DNA from: Sinomonas sp. ASV486
Lineage (GTDB): Bacteria; Actinomycetota; Actinomycetes; Actinomycetales; Micrococcaceae
Direction of reading: 5' to 3'
Length of the DNA: 64,000 nt
NCBI RefSeq assembly: GCF_030908215.1
Contig: NZ_JAVFJK010000006.1
Location: forward strand, 62,001 to 126,000
In this document: positions 26,143 through 35,336 of the stretch, in pieces
How positions within the stretch are numbered: the first letter of the stretch is position 1
Layout: every line of letters begins with the position of its first letter
The notes under the pieces: generated by a model
What the model was told of the DNA's origin: nothing
What the model saw: only the letters and a program-made list of their open reading frames with translations
Databases searched by the model: none
Made by a program: the position numbers and the translations under genes

Positions 26143-28013
26143 CCGACACGCTCTTCGGTGACCCGCCTCCGGACGCGGGCCGCCCCGCCCCGGCGTCGCA
26201 CGCCCACCCGCAGACTTCTCCCACCCTCCCGCAGGCTTCTCCCACCCTCCCGCAGGCTTCTCCCACCCTCCCCCCTGCATTTCCCGATCGCGCCGCCTGG
26301 GGCACCGCCCCCAAACTCCGCGCATGGCAACAGGAGGCCCTCGACAAGTACCTCGAGGGGGCCCCTCGTGACTATCTGGCCGTCGCGACACCGGGCGCAG
26401 GCAAGACGACGTTCGCGCTGCGCGTCGCCTCGACCCTCATCGAGCGCGGCGTGATCAAGCGGCTCACGGTCGTCGCCCCGACGGACCATCTCAAACGCCA
26501 GTGGGCCGACGCCGCGGCACGTGTCGGGATCGCCCTCGACCCGAACTTCAAGAACTCCGACGGCCAGCACGGGCGCGACTTCATGGGCGTCGCCGTGACG
26601 TACGCCCAGGTCGCGAGCAAGCCGCTCCTGCACCGCGCCAAGACCGAGGCCGCACGGACTCTCGTGATCCTCGACGAGATCCACCACGGCGGCGAATCGC
26701 TCTCGTGGGGCGACGGCCTGCGCGAGGCGTTCGATCCCGCAGTCCGCCGGCTCGCGCTCACCGGCACGCCCTTCCGTTCCGACACCTCGCCCATCCCGTT
26801 CGTCGAGTATGCCGAGGACAAGGACGGAATCCGCCGCTCGAAGGCGGACTACACCTACGGCTACGGCGAGGCTCTGCGCGACCACGTGGTCCGGCCGGTC
26901 ATCTTCATGGCGTACTCGGGCCAGATGCGCTGGCGGACCAGCGCCGGCGAGGAGATGGCCGCGTCCCTCGGCGAGGCTGCCGTGACCAAGGACGTCACGG
27001 CGCAGGCCTGGCGCACGGCGCTGAACCCGCAGGGGGAGTGGATCCCCGCCGTCCTCGCGGGCGCGGACCGCCGGCTCACGGAGGTGCGACGCACGGTGCC
27101 CGACGCCGGCGGGCTGGTCATCGCGACCGACCACGACGACGCGCGCGCCTACGCGGGCCTTCTGAAGAAGATCACGGGGGAATCGCCGTCGGTGGTCCTC
27201 TCCGACGACGCGAAGGCCTCCCACAAGATCGACGAATTCTCGGCGAGCGAGAAGCGGTGGATGGTCGCCGTCCGGATGGTGTCCGAGGGCGTCGACGTGC
27301 CGCGCCTCGCCGTCGGCGTCTACGCGACCTCGACCTCCACGCCCCTGTTCTTTGCGCAGGCGGTTGGCCGCTTCGTGCGCGCACGACGCCGCGGGGAGAC
27401 CGCCTCGGTCTTCCTCCCATCGGTGCCCCAGCTCATGGCTCTCGCGAACTCCATGGAGGCCGAGCGCGACCACGCCCTCGACCGCCCGTCCAACGACGAG
27501 GACGGCCTCATGGACCTCGAGGAATCCCTCATGGACGAGGCCAACCGCGAGGAGAAGGCCTCGGACACGCTCACCAAGGGCAAGTACGAGGCCCTCGAGT
27601 CCCAGGCTGCGTTCGACCGCGTTCTCTTCGACGGCGGCGAGTTCGGCACGGGCGGCGAAGTGGGCTCCGACGAGGAGCTCGACTTCCTCGGCATTCCCGG
27701 GCTCCTCGACGCCGACCAGGTCACCACGCTCCTGCGGCAGCGCCAGCAGGAGCAGGTGTCCCGGCGGAAGTCGCGGCCCTCGGCGGCTACTTCCGGTCCG
27801 TCGGGCGTTCCTGACCACCGACGCCTCATGGACCTCCGCAGCGAGCTCGCCAAGAACGTCTCGGCCTGGAGCGCCCGGACCGGGACTCCCCACGGGATGG
27901 TGCACAACAAGCTGCGCGAGATGTGCGGTGGGCCGGCCGTGGCCCAGGCGAGCGAGGCACAGCTCAAAGCGCGGCTCGAGAAGCTCGCAGACTGGTTCGT
28001 GGGCCGCACCTGA
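26139..28013 (+). CDS. DEAD/DEAH-box superfamily 2 helicase
   Basis: A 624-residue helicase. A Pro/Thr/Ser-rich N-terminal segment with a threefold repeat (about residues 26-46) precedes the core: Walker A ATPGAGKTT (about 84-92), motif II LDEIHH (about 176-181), motif III TGTPFRSD, motif V SEGVDVPRLAVGVY and motif VI QAVGRFVRARR. The C-terminal part is helical and Glu-rich with no recognised domain. It resembles the stand-alone actinobacterial SF2 helicases of the same neighbourhood; nucleic-acid substrate and role are unknown. Coupled to the MFS gene. Confidence 0.85.
   Translation: MTDTLFGDPPPDAGRPAPASHAHPQTSPTLPQASPTLPQASPTLPPAFPDRAAWGTAPKLRAWQQEALDKYLEGAPRDYLAVATPGAGKTTFALRVASTLIERGVIKRLTVVAPTDHLKRQWADAAARVGIALDPNFKNSDGQHGRDFMGVAVTYAQVASKPLLHRAKTEAARTLVILDEIHHGGESLSWGDGLREAFDPAVRRLALTGTPFRSDTSPIPFVEYAEDKDGIRRSKADYTYGYGEALRDHVVRPVIFMAYSGQMRWRTSAGEEMAASLGEAAVTKDVTAQAWRTALNPQGEWIPAVLAGADRRLTEVRRTVPDAGGLVIATDHDDARAYAGLLKKITGESPSVVLSDDAKASHKIDEFSASEKRWMVAVRMVSEGVDVPRLAVGVYATSTSTPLFFAQAVGRFVRARRRGETASVFLPSVPQLMALANSMEAERDHALDRPSNDEDGLMDLEESLMDEANREEKASDTLTKGKYEALESQAAFDRVLFDGGEFGTGGEVGSDEELDFLGIPGLLDADQVTTLLRQRQQEQVSRRKSRPSAATSGPSGVPDHRRLMDLRSELAKNVSAWSARTGTPHGMVHNKLREMCGGPAVAQASEAQLKARLEKLADWFVGRT
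26215..26274 (+). repeat. 21-bp tandem repeat, about three copies, in the helicase N-terminus
   Basis: Unit CTTCTCCCACCCTCCCGCAG plus one G at 26215-26235 and 26236-26256, with a third partial copy at 26257-26274. It keeps the reading frame and encodes ASPTLPQ repeats ahead of the helicase core. Confidence 0.9.
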
Positions 28014-28122
28014 CGCCGCCCCCACCCCGTCTGGAAGTCATCTCCTGGGAGTCAGCTCCTGTGGGTCATTCCTTGTGGGTCGCGTTCCGCGGATGCCCCG
28101 ATGAAGGGGCCACAATGGTGCC

Positions 28123-28713
28123 ATGGCAGGATTCCGCGCTCTCGTGATCGTCGATGTCCAGAATGACTTCTGCGAAGGCGGTTCGCTGGCGGTCGACGGC
28201 GGTGCCGCCGTTGCCGAGCGGATCACATCATTCCTCGCGGAGCACGCACATGATTACGACGCCGTGGTGACCACACAGGACTGGCACGTTGATCCCGGTC
28301 CTCATTTCTCGGACAGCCCCGACTTCATCGACTCCTGGCCGGCGCACTGTGTGGCGGGGACACCCGGGGCGGACTTCCACCCGGCCCTCGAGCTGGCTGG
28401 AGTCGATGCGATGTTTCGCAAGGGCCAGTACGCTGCGGCCTACTCCGGCTTCGAAGGACACGCCGCCCAGTACGGGGACGCCCAGGGCGCTTCAGATGAT
28501 TCCGACACCCTCGACGAGTGGCTCCGCGCGCACGGCATCGACTCGGTCGACGTCGCGGGCATCGCGACAGACTACTGCGTCAAGGCGACAGCGCTCGACG
28601 CCGCCCGTGCGGGTTATGCGACCCGTGTTCTGACCGATCTGTGCGCAGGGATCGCCGAGGATCTCGCACCCACGTACGCCGATCTCGAGGCGTCGGGCGT
28701 CGCGCTCGTGTGA
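28123..28713 (+). CDS. pncA: Nicotinamidase
   Basis: Hydrolyses nicotinamide to nicotinate for NAD salvage. The 196-residue isochorismatase-fold protein has the full triad: D11 in VDVQNDF, K100 in FRKGQ and C152 in ATDYCVKA; the metal-binding region TQDWHVDPGPHF follows about residue 50. M. tuberculosis PncA uses D8, K96 and C138. A GGTGCC spacer and CACAAT hexamer precede the ATG. pncB lies convergently downstream, so both steps of nicotinate salvage are side by side. Confidence 0.95.
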   Translation: MAGFRALVIVDVQNDFCEGGSLAVDGGAAVAERITSFLAEHAHDYDAVVTTQDWHVDPGPHFSDSPDFIDSWPAHCVAGTPGADFHPALELAGVDAMFRKGQYAAAYSGFEGHAAQYGDAQGASDDSDTLDEWLRAHGIDSVDVAGIATDYCVKATALDAARAGYATRVLTDLCAGIAEDLAPTYADLEASGVALV

Positions 28714-28778
28714 CCGTCACCCGGATTCTGAAGCTCATCTCCTGAGCGCCACGTCTGAGGATCACCTGACGGCGTTGG

Positions 28779-30107
28779 TTAGTCCTCCTCGTACACCGTC
28801 GGGATCGCGGGCTCGCCGCGGTGCATTCGCTGCACCGAGGAGGGGAGCTCGGCGAGCGACGCCGCATGGCGCTCCCGCGCGCGCGTCACCCCTTCGTGGC
28901 CGGTCCACCCGGGCTTGAGCGCGCCGTCGACGATGAAGTGCTCGAGGAGCGCGCGGTCGTTGCCGTCGTCGTGCGGCGGGTACCCGACGCCGATGAGCTC
29001 ATGCGTAGCCCGTCCCAGCCCGTCTAGGCGCCGGAGGGCGTACTTGCGCCCGCCCACGGTCGCCTTGTTCTTGGCGGACTTCGCAACAGAGACGAAGTGG
29101 CCGCTGTCGTCCGTGCGGCTCACGAGCTTGTACACCATGGACGCAGTGGGCGCGCCGGAGCCGGTGACGAGCGCGGTCCCGACGCCGTACGCGTCCACGG
29201 GCGCGGACTGAAGGGCGGCGATGGCGTATTCGTCGAGGTCCGAGGTGACCATGATGCGCGTGTTCACGTTGCCGAGCTCGTCGAGGAGCCGGCGGACCCA
29301 GTGCGCCTGTTCGATGAGGTCTCCTGAATCCAGACGGACGGCGCCGAGCTTGTCTCCGGCGATCTCGACCGCCGTCCGCACGGCCTTCTCGACGTCGTAG
29401 GTGTCCACCAGGAGCGAGGTCCCGACGCCCATCGAGGCGACCTGGGCCTCGAAGGCGTCCCGCTCGGTGTCGTGCACGAGCGTGAAGGAGTGCGCCGCGG
29501 TGCCGACCGTGGGGATGCCGTAGCGAAGTCCCGCCTCGAGGTTGGACGTGCTCGCGAACCCTGCGATGACGGCGGCCCGCGCGGCGGAGACCGCGGACTC
29601 CTCGTGCGTGCGGCGTGACCCCATCTCGATGCACGGGCGGCCTTGGGCAGCTGCGGTCATGCGCGACGCGGCCGAGGCGATCGCCGAATCGTGGTTGAGC
29701 ACCGAGAGGACGTACGTCTCGAGGATGCAGGCCTCGGCGAACGTGGACTCAACGATGAGGATCGGCGAGTTCGGGAAGTAGGCCTCTCCCTCCGCGTAGC
29801 CGTAGACGTTGCCGGAGAAGCGGTAGTCGGCAAGGAAGTCGAGTGTCTCGCGGCTCACCACCCGGGTGCGTTCGAGGAAACCCAGTTCGGCGTCGGTGAA
29901 GCGGAAGCCCACGATGCCCTCGAGCAGGCGCCCGGTCCCCCCGACCACGCCGTACCGCCGCCCATCGGGGAGCCTGCGCGCGAATGCCTCGAACACGCAG
30001 CGTCGGTGCGCCGCGCCCGAGTGCAGCGACGCCTGGAGCATCGTGAGCTCGTAGTGGTCGGTGAACAGTGCAGTGCGGGGCTGCGCCCACGGACTCGTGT
30101 CGGTCAC
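28779..30107 (-). CDS. pncB: Nicotinate phosphoribosyltransferase
   Basis: Joins nicotinate with PRPP to give nicotinate mononucleotide, using the product of PncA. The 442-residue protein begins with LFTDHYELTMLQA, and has RRCVFEAFARRLPDGR, EMGSRRTHEES and the phosphate-binding VRLDSGDL, in family order. It starts at GTG 30107 with TAAGGT 6 nt upstream (leaderless type). The region between the convergent pncA and pncB genes is 65 nt with no clear hairpin. Confidence 0.95.
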   Translation of the reverse strand: MTDTSPWAQPRTALFTDHYELTMLQASLHSGAAHRRCVFEAFARRLPDGRRYGVVGGTGRLLEGIVGFRFTDAELGFLERTRVVSRETLDFLADYRFSGNVYGYAEGEAYFPNSPILIVESTFAEACILETYVLSVLNHDSAIASAASRMTAAAQGRPCIEMGSRRTHEESAVSAARAAVIAGFASTSNLEAGLRYGIPTVGTAAHSFTLVHDTERDAFEAQVASMGVGTSLLVDTYDVEKAVRTAVEIAGDKLGAVRLDSGDLIEQAHWVRRLLDELGNVNTRIMVTSDLDEYAIAALQSAPVDAYGVGTALVTGSGAPTASMVYKLVSRTDDSGHFVSVAKSAKNKATVGGRKYALRRLDGLGRATHELIGVGYPPHDDGNDRALLEHFIVDGALKPGWTGHEGVTRARERHAASLAELPSSVQRMHRGEPAIPTVYEED

Positions 30108-30113
30108 GGTGTC

Positions 30114-30119
30114 ACCTTA
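30114..30119 (-). promoter_or_regulatory. -10 hexamer of pncB (leaderless type)
   Basis: TAAGGT on the minus strand, 6 nt before the GTG start of pncB. It faces the clpS promoter across a 65-nt gap. Confidence 0.55.
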
Positions 30120-30183
30120 TCCAATGCCCGTCCGGGTGCGAGTGCAGGCGCCCCCGTGGCCAGCCCCCGACCGGGGCCCTGCC

Positions 30184-30189
30184 TAGAAT
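30184..30189 (+). promoter_or_regulatory. -10 hexamer of the clpS-murI-rdgB operon
   Basis: TAGAAT with 7 nt to ATG 30197. An in-frame ATG at 30188 falls inside the hexamer and would be excluded from the transcript. Confidence 0.6.
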
Positions 30190-30196
30190 GGAACCC

Positions 30197-30514
30197 ATGA
30201 GCATGAGCGTTGCCACTGAGCCCTCCCAGGAGGTCGCCGGGCAAACCGAGACGAGGGAGGAGACCGCGCGGGCGGCCCCGTGGAACCTCGTCGTCTGGAA
30301 TGACCCGGTCAATCTGATGAGCTACGTCAGCTACGTGTTCCAGACATACTTCGGCTACCCCGAGGCCAAGGCCGACGCCCTCATGATGCAGGTCCATACC
30401 GAGGGGCGCTCCATCGTGAGCCACGGCGCCAAGGAGACGGTCGAGCAGCATGCGGTCGCGATGCATACCTACGGGCTGTGGGCCACAGTGGAGAGGGGCG
30501 GCCAGCATGGCTGA
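30197..30514 (+). CDS. clpS: ATP-dependent Clp protease adaptor ClpS
   Basis: A 105-residue adaptor that brings N-degron substrates to ClpAP/ClpCP. After an unstructured N-terminus (about 1-28) the core has [31 protein letters not shown] and [18 protein letters not shown], covering the hydrophobic N-degron pocket (the NDP motif) and the Clp-binding face. ATG 30197 fits the leaderless promoter; ATG 30203 is also possible. The next gene starts 8 nt before the stop. Confidence 0.95.
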   Translation: MSMSVATEPSQEVAGQTETREETARAAPWNLVVWNDPVNLMSYVSYVFQTYFGYPEAKADALMMQVHTEGRSIVSHGAKETVEQHAVAMHTYGLWATVERGGQHG

Positions 30515-31088
30515 GCCGTTCATGTACGGCCGCCGCGGCATCACCGGACGCCTCGAGGATCCGGAGCGGGAACTCCTTCGGGGGCTCTTCAACGATGTGG
30601 TCGGCATGCTCGATCCAGGCAAGGCGGCGGAGGACCCGCTTGAGGCCCTCGTCGGGTTCAGCCCGAACGCGAGCGAACCCGAGGACCCTGCGCTCGCCCG
30701 GCTGCTCCCCAACGCGTACAAGGACGACGCCGAGTCGTCGCTCGATTTCCGCAGGCTCACCGAGCGCTCCCTCAGGGAGGGCAAGGCCGGGGCGCTGCGG
30801 GCCGCGTCGCTCTCCCTCGAATCTGGGTCTCTCGTGCTCGACGACGCGGCCGCGCGGCACTGGTCGACGGCGCTCAACGACGTCCGTCTGGTCCTCGCCG
30901 AGCGGCTCGGCATCCGCAGCGAGGAGGACGCCGAGAAGATCCACGCCGTCACGGACTGGGCCGAGGCCGACGACGTCGACAAGTACCTCGCGCTCGTCTA
31001 CAACTTCGTCACGTGGCTCCAGACGACGCTCATGGACGCCATGCTGGATGCCCACAGGCTGCGCTCCCAGGGAGGCGGCCATGAGTGA
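30507..31088 (+). CDS. DUF2017 protein
   Basis: A 193-residue helical protein. The segment [16 protein letters not shown] near the N-terminus and [13 protein letters not shown] near the end are the conserved blocks of DUF2017, a family nearly always placed between clpS and murI in Actinobacteria (Rv1332 region in M. tuberculosis). Function is unknown; the fixed position suggests a link to regulated proteolysis or to cell-wall precursor supply. Both ends overlap the neighbouring genes by 8 nt. Confidence 0.88.
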   Translation: MAEPFMYGRRGITGRLEDPERELLRGLFNDVVGMLDPGKAAEDPLEALVGFSPNASEPEDPALARLLPNAYKDDAESSLDFRRLTERSLREGKAGALRAASLSLESGSLVLDDAAARHWSTALNDVRLVLAERLGIRSEEDAEKIHAVTDWAEADDVDKYLALVYNFVTWLQTTLMDAMLDAHRLRSQGGGHE

Positions 31089-32031
31089 GCTCGCCCGCTC
31101 CGAGCGGCCCATCGGAATCTTCGACTCGGGCGTCGGCGGGCTGACGGTGGCCCGCGCGGTCATCGACCAACTGCCCCAGGAGTCGATCGTCTACGTCGGG
31201 GACACCGCTCACGGGCCCTATGGACCGCTTCCCATCGCCGAGGTGCGCGCCTTCGCCCTCGGGGTCATGGACGAGCTCGTGGACTCGGGGGTCAAGGCGC
31301 TCACGATCGCCTGCAACTCGGCGTCGGCCGCCGTCCTTCGCGATGCCCGCGAACGATACACGGCCCGGTACGGGATTCCCGTGATCGAGGTCATCCAGCC
31401 CGCCGTGCGCCGCGCCGTCGTCGCGACCCGCAACGGCAGGGTCGGGGTGATCGGCACGAGCGCGACCATCGGGTCGCGCGCCTATGAGGACACCTTCGCT
31501 GCCGCGCCGGACCTGCAGATCACCTCGGCCGCATGCCCCGAATTCGTCCCCTTCGTCGAGGCCGGGGTCACCACGGGGGCCGAGCTGCTCGACGTCGCCG
31601 AGGGCTATCTCGCCCCGCTCAAGCACGCCGGCGTCGACACGCTCGTCCTCGGCTGCACCCACTACCCGCTTCTGACGGGTGTCATCTCGTATGTCATGGG
31701 CGACGGCGTGACCCTCGTCTCGAGCGCCGAGGAGACTGCCAAGGACGTCTACCGGGCGCTCGTGCGGCATGATCTGACGCGCAGGGCCAGCACGCCGCCC
31801 ACCCACAGCTTCGTCGCGACGGGGGACCCAGTGCAGTTCGAGGTCCTCGCGCGCCGCTTCCTCGGCCCGGAGGTCCAGGGCGTGCAGCAGGCAGACCACG
31901 TCGCCGCGCGGTATCCGACGGCGAGCCTGGCGCAGATCACCCCCGAGATGCTCGAGGAGGCCCGCGCCCGCGGCGGGTCGAGCAGGATCTCCCACTTCGC
32001 CCGGCACGATGCGGGCAGGATGGCACCGTGA
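31081..32031 (+). CDS. murI: Glutamate racemase
   Basis: Makes D-glutamate for peptidoglycan. The 316-residue protein starts with [16 protein letters not shown] and keeps both catalytic cysteines: C78 in IACNSAS and C192 in LGCTHYPLL. The ATG overlaps the DUF2017 stop (ATGAGTGA). The C-terminal extension after residue 265 (about 50 residues) is longer than in many bacteria but common in actinobacteria. The next gene begins within its stop codon. Confidence 0.96.
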   Translation: MSELARSERPIGIFDSGVGGLTVARAVIDQLPQESIVYVGDTAHGPYGPLPIAEVRAFALGVMDELVDSGVKALTIACNSASAAVLRDARERYTARYGIPVIEVIQPAVRRAVVATRNGRVGVIGTSATIGSRAYEDTFAAAPDLQITSAACPEFVPFVEAGVTTGAELLDVAEGYLAPLKHAGVDTLVLGCTHYPLLTGVISYVMGDGVTLVSSAEETAKDVYRALVRHDLTRRASTPPTHSFVATGDPVQFEVLARRFLGPEVQGVQQADHVAARYPTASLAQITPEMLEEARARGGSSRISHFARHDAGRMAP

Positions 32032-32825
32032 AGCTCACCATCGTCGGTTGTTCGGGTTCGTTCCCGGGGCCGAGCTCGCCCGCGTCGTGCTACCTCGTCA
32101 CAGCGAATGACGGCGAGCGCGACTGGCGGATCCTGCTCGACCTGGGCTCCGGCGCACTGGGCGTGCTCCAGCGTTATCTGGACCTCAGCGACCTCGACGG
32201 TGTCCTTCTGAGCCATCTGCACCCGGACCACTGCATGGACCTCACGGGCCTCCACGTGGCCGTGCACTGGGACCCTAGCGGCTGGACCGCGGGCCGGGTT
32301 CCCGTCTGGGGTCCGGCGGCGACGAAGAAGCGCATCACGACGGCTCTTGACATGCAGCCGGAGATGGACCTCGACGACGACTTCGAGTTCCACCACTGGA
32401 CCGCGGGGGAGCCCATCGTGTTCGGCCCCTTCCGCTTCGAGGCGTACGCGGCACGCCACCCCATCGCCGAGGCATACGCGCTGCGCATCGAATGCTCCGA
32501 GCCCGACGGCGCGGGCGGCCTCGAGCGGCGCGTGCTCGCGTACTCGGGGGACACCGACACCTGTCAGGGCCTCGTCGACGCCGCGGTGGACGCGGACCTG
32601 TTCCTGTGCGAGGCCGCCTACCATGAGGGCCGCGACGACGCGATCGAGGGCGTGCACCTGACGGGCCTGCGCGCGGGCCAGGCAGCGCGCGACGCAGACG
32701 CGAAGCGCCTCCTGCTCACCCACCTCCCCGTGTGGAATGACCCGAACCGCTCGGTCGCGGAGGCGCAGATGGCCTACGAGGGGCCAATCGCGGTCGCGGT
32801 CGCGGGCGTGCACTACCTCGTCTGA
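32028..32825 (+). CDS. MBL-fold cyclic nucleotide phosphodiesterase-like protein (Rv1339 type)
   Basis: A 265-residue metallo-beta-lactamase-fold protein: SHLHPDH metal motif at about residues 62-68, later AARHP and AYSGDTD metal ligands, and LLTHLP near the end. Gene order murI-this-rph is the same as Rv1338-Rv1339-Rv1340 in M. tuberculosis, where Rv1339 is an atypical class II phosphodiesterase that degrades cAMP. The same activity is inferred here. Begins at GTG 32028, overlapping murI by 4 nt. Confidence 0.85.
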   Translation: MKLTIVGCSGSFPGPSSPASCYLVTANDGERDWRILLDLGSGALGVLQRYLDLSDLDGVLLSHLHPDHCMDLTGLHVAVHWDPSGWTAGRVPVWGPAATKKRITTALDMQPEMDLDDDFEFHHWTAGEPIVFGPFRFEAYAARHPIAEAYALRIECSEPDGAGGLERRVLAYSGDTDTCQGLVDAAVDADLFLCEAAYHEGRDDAIEGVHLTGLRAGQAARDADAKRLLLTHLPVWNDPNRSVAEAQMAYEGPIAVAVAGVHYLV

Positions 32826-32901
32826 GTACCTGCGCCCCCCGGGCACGGTCCGGGGCGCCCACACGGAATGCCTGTTCGCGGGGCCCGCAGCCCGGGGACA
32901 C

Positions 32902-32907
32902 TAAGCT
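32902..32907 (+). promoter_or_regulatory. -10 hexamer of rph
   Basis: TAAGCT with 6 nt to ATG 32914, giving rph-rdgB their own leaderless promoter inside the larger cluster. Confidence 0.55.
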
Positions 32908-32913
32908 GGTCCC

Positions 32914-33678
32914 ATGACCCCGAGCACATCTGGAAGTCCTTCTGCTGCGCGCGCCGACGGGCGTGCCCCCGACCAGCTCCGGCCCATCTCCATCACGCGC
33001 GGGTGGTCCAAGCAGGCCGAGGGCTCGGCGCTCATCGAGTTCGGCAACACGCGAGTCCTGTGCACAGCGTCCTTCACCGAAGGCGTGCCGCGCTGGCTCA
33101 AGGGCGAGGGCCGCGGTTGGGTCACGGCGGAGTACGCGATGCTTCCGCGTGCCACGAACACCCGCTCCGACCGCGAGTCCGTCAAGGGCCGCATCGGCGG
33201 CCGCACGCACGAGATCTCCCGTCTCATCGGCCGCTCGCTCCGCTCGATCATTGACACGAAGGCCCTCGGCGAGAACACCATCGTCCTGGACTGCGATGTC
33301 CTCCAGGCCGACGGCGGCACCCGCACCGCCGCGATCACCGGCGCCTTCGTGGCACTCGCCGAGGCCGTGCGGTGGGCCAAGGAGCAGGGCCTCGTCGAGC
33401 TGGGCGCGGAGCCGCTCGTCGACACGGTCTCCGCTGTGTCTGTGGGCATCATCGACGGCGTCCCGATGCTCGACCTGCCGTACGTCGAGGATGTGCGCGC
33501 CGAGACCGACATGAACGTCGTGGTGACCGGGTCCGGCAAGTTCGTCGAGGTGCAGGGCACGGCCGAGGGCGCGCCGTTCGACCGTGACGAGCTCAACAGC
33601 CTCCTCGACCTCGCCCTCATTGGCACCGCGCAGCTCGCCGATATCCAGCGCGAGACGTTGGCCGAGGCACTGCGGTGA
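32914..33678 (+). CDS. rph: Ribonuclease PH
   Basis: Phosphorolytic 3' exoribonuclease trimming tRNA 3' ends. The 254-residue protein has [17 protein letters not shown], the phosphate-site arginines in [20 protein letters not shown], and the metal-binding aspartates in [16 protein letters not shown]. The N-terminal 20 residues are a low-complexity extension. The end overlaps the rdgB start (GTGA). Confidence 0.96.
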   Translation: MTPSTSGSPSAARADGRAPDQLRPISITRGWSKQAEGSALIEFGNTRVLCTASFTEGVPRWLKGEGRGWVTAEYAMLPRATNTRSDRESVKGRIGGRTHEISRLIGRSLRSIIDTKALGENTIVLDCDVLQADGGTRTAAITGAFVALAEAVRWAKEQGLVELGAEPLVDTVSAVSVGIIDGVPMLDLPYVEDVRAETDMNVVVTGSGKFVEVQGTAEGAPFDRDELNSLLDLALIGTAQLADIQRETLAEALR

Positions 33679-33735
33679 GCGCTGCCGCCGCTGGAGGCGA
33701 CGGGAAGGAGCGCAGCGGCACTGCGGTGAGCGCTG
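33666..33735 (+). repeat. 19-bp direct repeat across the rph-rdgB junction
   Basis: GGCACTGCGGTGAGCGCTG occurs at 33666-33684 and again at 33717-33735, a 51-bp offset that keeps the reading frame. The first copy carries the rph stop and the rdgB GTG; the second carries another in-frame GTG followed by SAG. Confidence 0.9.
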
Positions 33736-34379
33736 GCGCCGCCACGCCAGCCCCGAGGCTCGTCCTCGCGACCCACAATCAGGGCAAACTCGCGGAGCTG
33801 CGCGACCTCCTGCGCGATCAGGTCCCCGGGCTTGATGTTGACGCCCAAGTGGTGGACGCAGGGGCTGTGGGGGCTCCCGATGTCCTCGAGGATGGCGTGA
33901 CGTTCGCGGAGAACGCCCTCAAGAAGGCACGCGCCGTCGCGGACGCGACGGGCCTACCGGCGATTGCGGACGACTCTGGGCTCGCGGTCGCCGTCCTCGG
34001 CGGTGCGCCCGGCATCTTCTCGGCTCGCTGGGCTGGCACGCACGGCGACGACCGCGCCAACCTCGAGCTCCTTCTCGCCCAGCTCAGCGATGTGAGGGAT
34101 GAGCATCGGCAGGCGGCCTTCGTGTGCGCGGCCGCCCTGGCCCTCCCCGGCGCAGACGCGGCGGGGTACCGCGAGACGGTCGAGCTCGGCGAGATGCCCG
34201 GGACCCTGCTGCGGGAGCCCCGAGGCAAGGGCGGCTTCGGATACGACCCGATCCTGCGGCCAGAGGGGCTCGATGTGAGCTGCGCCGAACTCACGCGTGA
34301 GGAGAAGAACGCCATCAGCCACCGAGGCCGCGCGTTCCGCGCGCTCCTGCCGGCGATCGTCGAGGCCCTCAGGCCCTGA
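33675..34379 (+). CDS. rdgB: RdgB/HAM1 non-canonical purine NTP pyrophosphatase
   Basis: Hydrolyses ITP, dITP and XTP to keep them out of nucleic acids. The 234-residue form starts at GTG 33675; the conserved domain begins at [18 protein letters not shown], followed by [22 protein letters not shown] and [11 protein letters not shown] 33726 in a repeated segment would remove 17 low-complexity residues and give a 217-residue protein closer to the family size. The RdgB family follows rph in many actinobacteria. Confidence 0.93.
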   Translation: MSAAAAGGDGKERSGTAVSAGAATPAPRLVLATHNQGKLAELRDLLRDQVPGLDVDAQVVDAGAVGAPDVLEDGVTFAENALKKARAVADATGLPAIADDSGLAVAVLGGAPGIFSARWAGTHGDDRANLELLLAQLSDVRDEHRQAAFVCAAALALPGADAAGYRETVELGEMPGTLLREPRGKGGFGYDPILRPEGLDVSCAELTREEKNAISHRGRAFRALLPAIVEALRP

Positions 34380-34434
34380 GGCTCCCGCCGTTTCCGAGAC
34401 CGAGACCGAGACCGCCGAGAAGACGACTGCGAAC

Positions 34435-34478
34435 GCGAGAAGGCTCGCCCCTGCCGGTGCGGGGGCGAGCCTTCTCGC
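34435..34478. terminator. Bidirectional hairpin between rdgB and the DedA gene
   Basis: A perfect 17-bp stem (34435-34451 with 34462-34478) and 10-nt loop between convergent genes, long enough to stop both. Confidence 0.85.
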
Positions 34479-34490
34479 ATTCTCGGAGGG

Positions 34491-35270
34491 CTACTTCCAG
34501 TCGGGGTGTGTCTTGCGCTCTTCGATCGGCTCGTGCTCCTCGATGAACTCGTCCAACGGATCGGTGCCGAACGTGGCGGCCTGGCGCTTTGCAGAGCGGC
34601 CGCGGAAGAACTCGACGACGATGGGCAGGATCGAGACGAGGACGATCGCGATGAAGATGAGGTCGATGTTCTGCCCGACCCACGCGTACTGGCCGAGCCA
34701 GGCGCCCAGCAGGGTGACACCGCCGCCCCACAGGACAGCGCCGATCACGTTGTACAGGAAGAACTTGGCACGGTTCATACCGGCCACGCCCACGATCACG
34801 GGGACGAAGGTGCGGATGATCGGCACGAAGCGGGCGAGGACGAGGGCCCTGCCGCCGTGCTTCTCGAAGAACGCATGCGCCTTCTCGACGTTCTCGCGCT
34901 TGAAGAGCCGCGAGTCGGGCCGTCTGAAGATTGAGGGGCCGGCCTTGGCCCCGATCAGGTAGCCGCACTGGTTGCCGATGATCGCTGCGATGACCACCAG
35001 CAGGGCGAGAAGCCACAGGTTGAACTTGATGGTTCCCGTCGCCACGAGGAGGCCGGCGGTGAAGAGCATCGAGTCGCCAGGGAGGAAGAACCCGACGAGC
35101 AGGCCCGTCTCGGCGAAGATGATCCCGCACACGATCAGCACGACCCAGGGCCCCAGCTGCGGATCGCTGAGGAAGACCTGCGGGTCGAGCCAGCTGGGCA
35201 GGAACGAGGTCTTGGGCTGGACGGCCAGCGTGAGGACAGAGGCGGCGTTGGCCAGGGCTGCAGGGATCAC
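34491..35270 (-). CDS. DedA family membrane protein
   Basis: A 259-residue VTT/DedA-fold protein, the family of lipid scramblases/flippases that recycle undecaprenyl phosphate or phospholipids. Visible motifs: ETGLLVGFFLPGDSMLF, GNQCGYLIGAKAGPSIF, ARFVPIIRTFVPVIVG and GAVLWGGGVTLLGAWLG, with the conserved arginines and the acidic residue of the re-entrant loops. A 45-residue charged tail follows the last helix. GTG 35270 fits the promoter spacing; longer upstream frames overlap the divergent exonuclease gene. Confidence 0.92.
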   Translation of the reverse strand: MIPAALANAASVLTLAVQPKTSFLPSWLDPQVFLSDPQLGPWVVLIVCGIIFAETGLLVGFFLPGDSMLFTAGLLVATGTIKFNLWLLALLVVIAAIIGNQCGYLIGAKAGPSIFRRPDSRLFKRENVEKAHAFFEKHGGRALVLARFVPIIRTFVPVIVGVAGMNRAKFFLYNVIGAVLWGGGVTLLGAWLGQYAWVGQNIDLIFIAIVLVSILPIVVEFFRGRSAKRQAATFGTDPLDEFIEEHEPIEERKTHPDWK

Positions 35271-35276
35271 CCTCCA

Positions 35277-35282
35277 AGGGTA
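35277..35282 (-). promoter_or_regulatory. -10 hexamer of the DedA gene
   Basis: TACCCT on the minus strand with 6 nt (TGGAGG) to the GTG start. The TGGAGG could alternatively act as a ribosome binding site, but it touches the start codon. Confidence 0.45.
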
Positions 35283-35324
35283 CCGGCCCGCGTGGCGGTA
35301 CCCGGTCTCGGGCAGCGGCGGCGC

Positions 35325-35330
35325 TAGGCT
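35325..35330 (+). promoter_or_regulatory. -10 hexamer of the exonuclease gene
   Basis: TAGGCT with 6 nt to GTG 35337; back-to-back with the DedA promoter 42 bp away. Confidence 0.55.
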
Positions 35331-35336
35331 CGTCGC

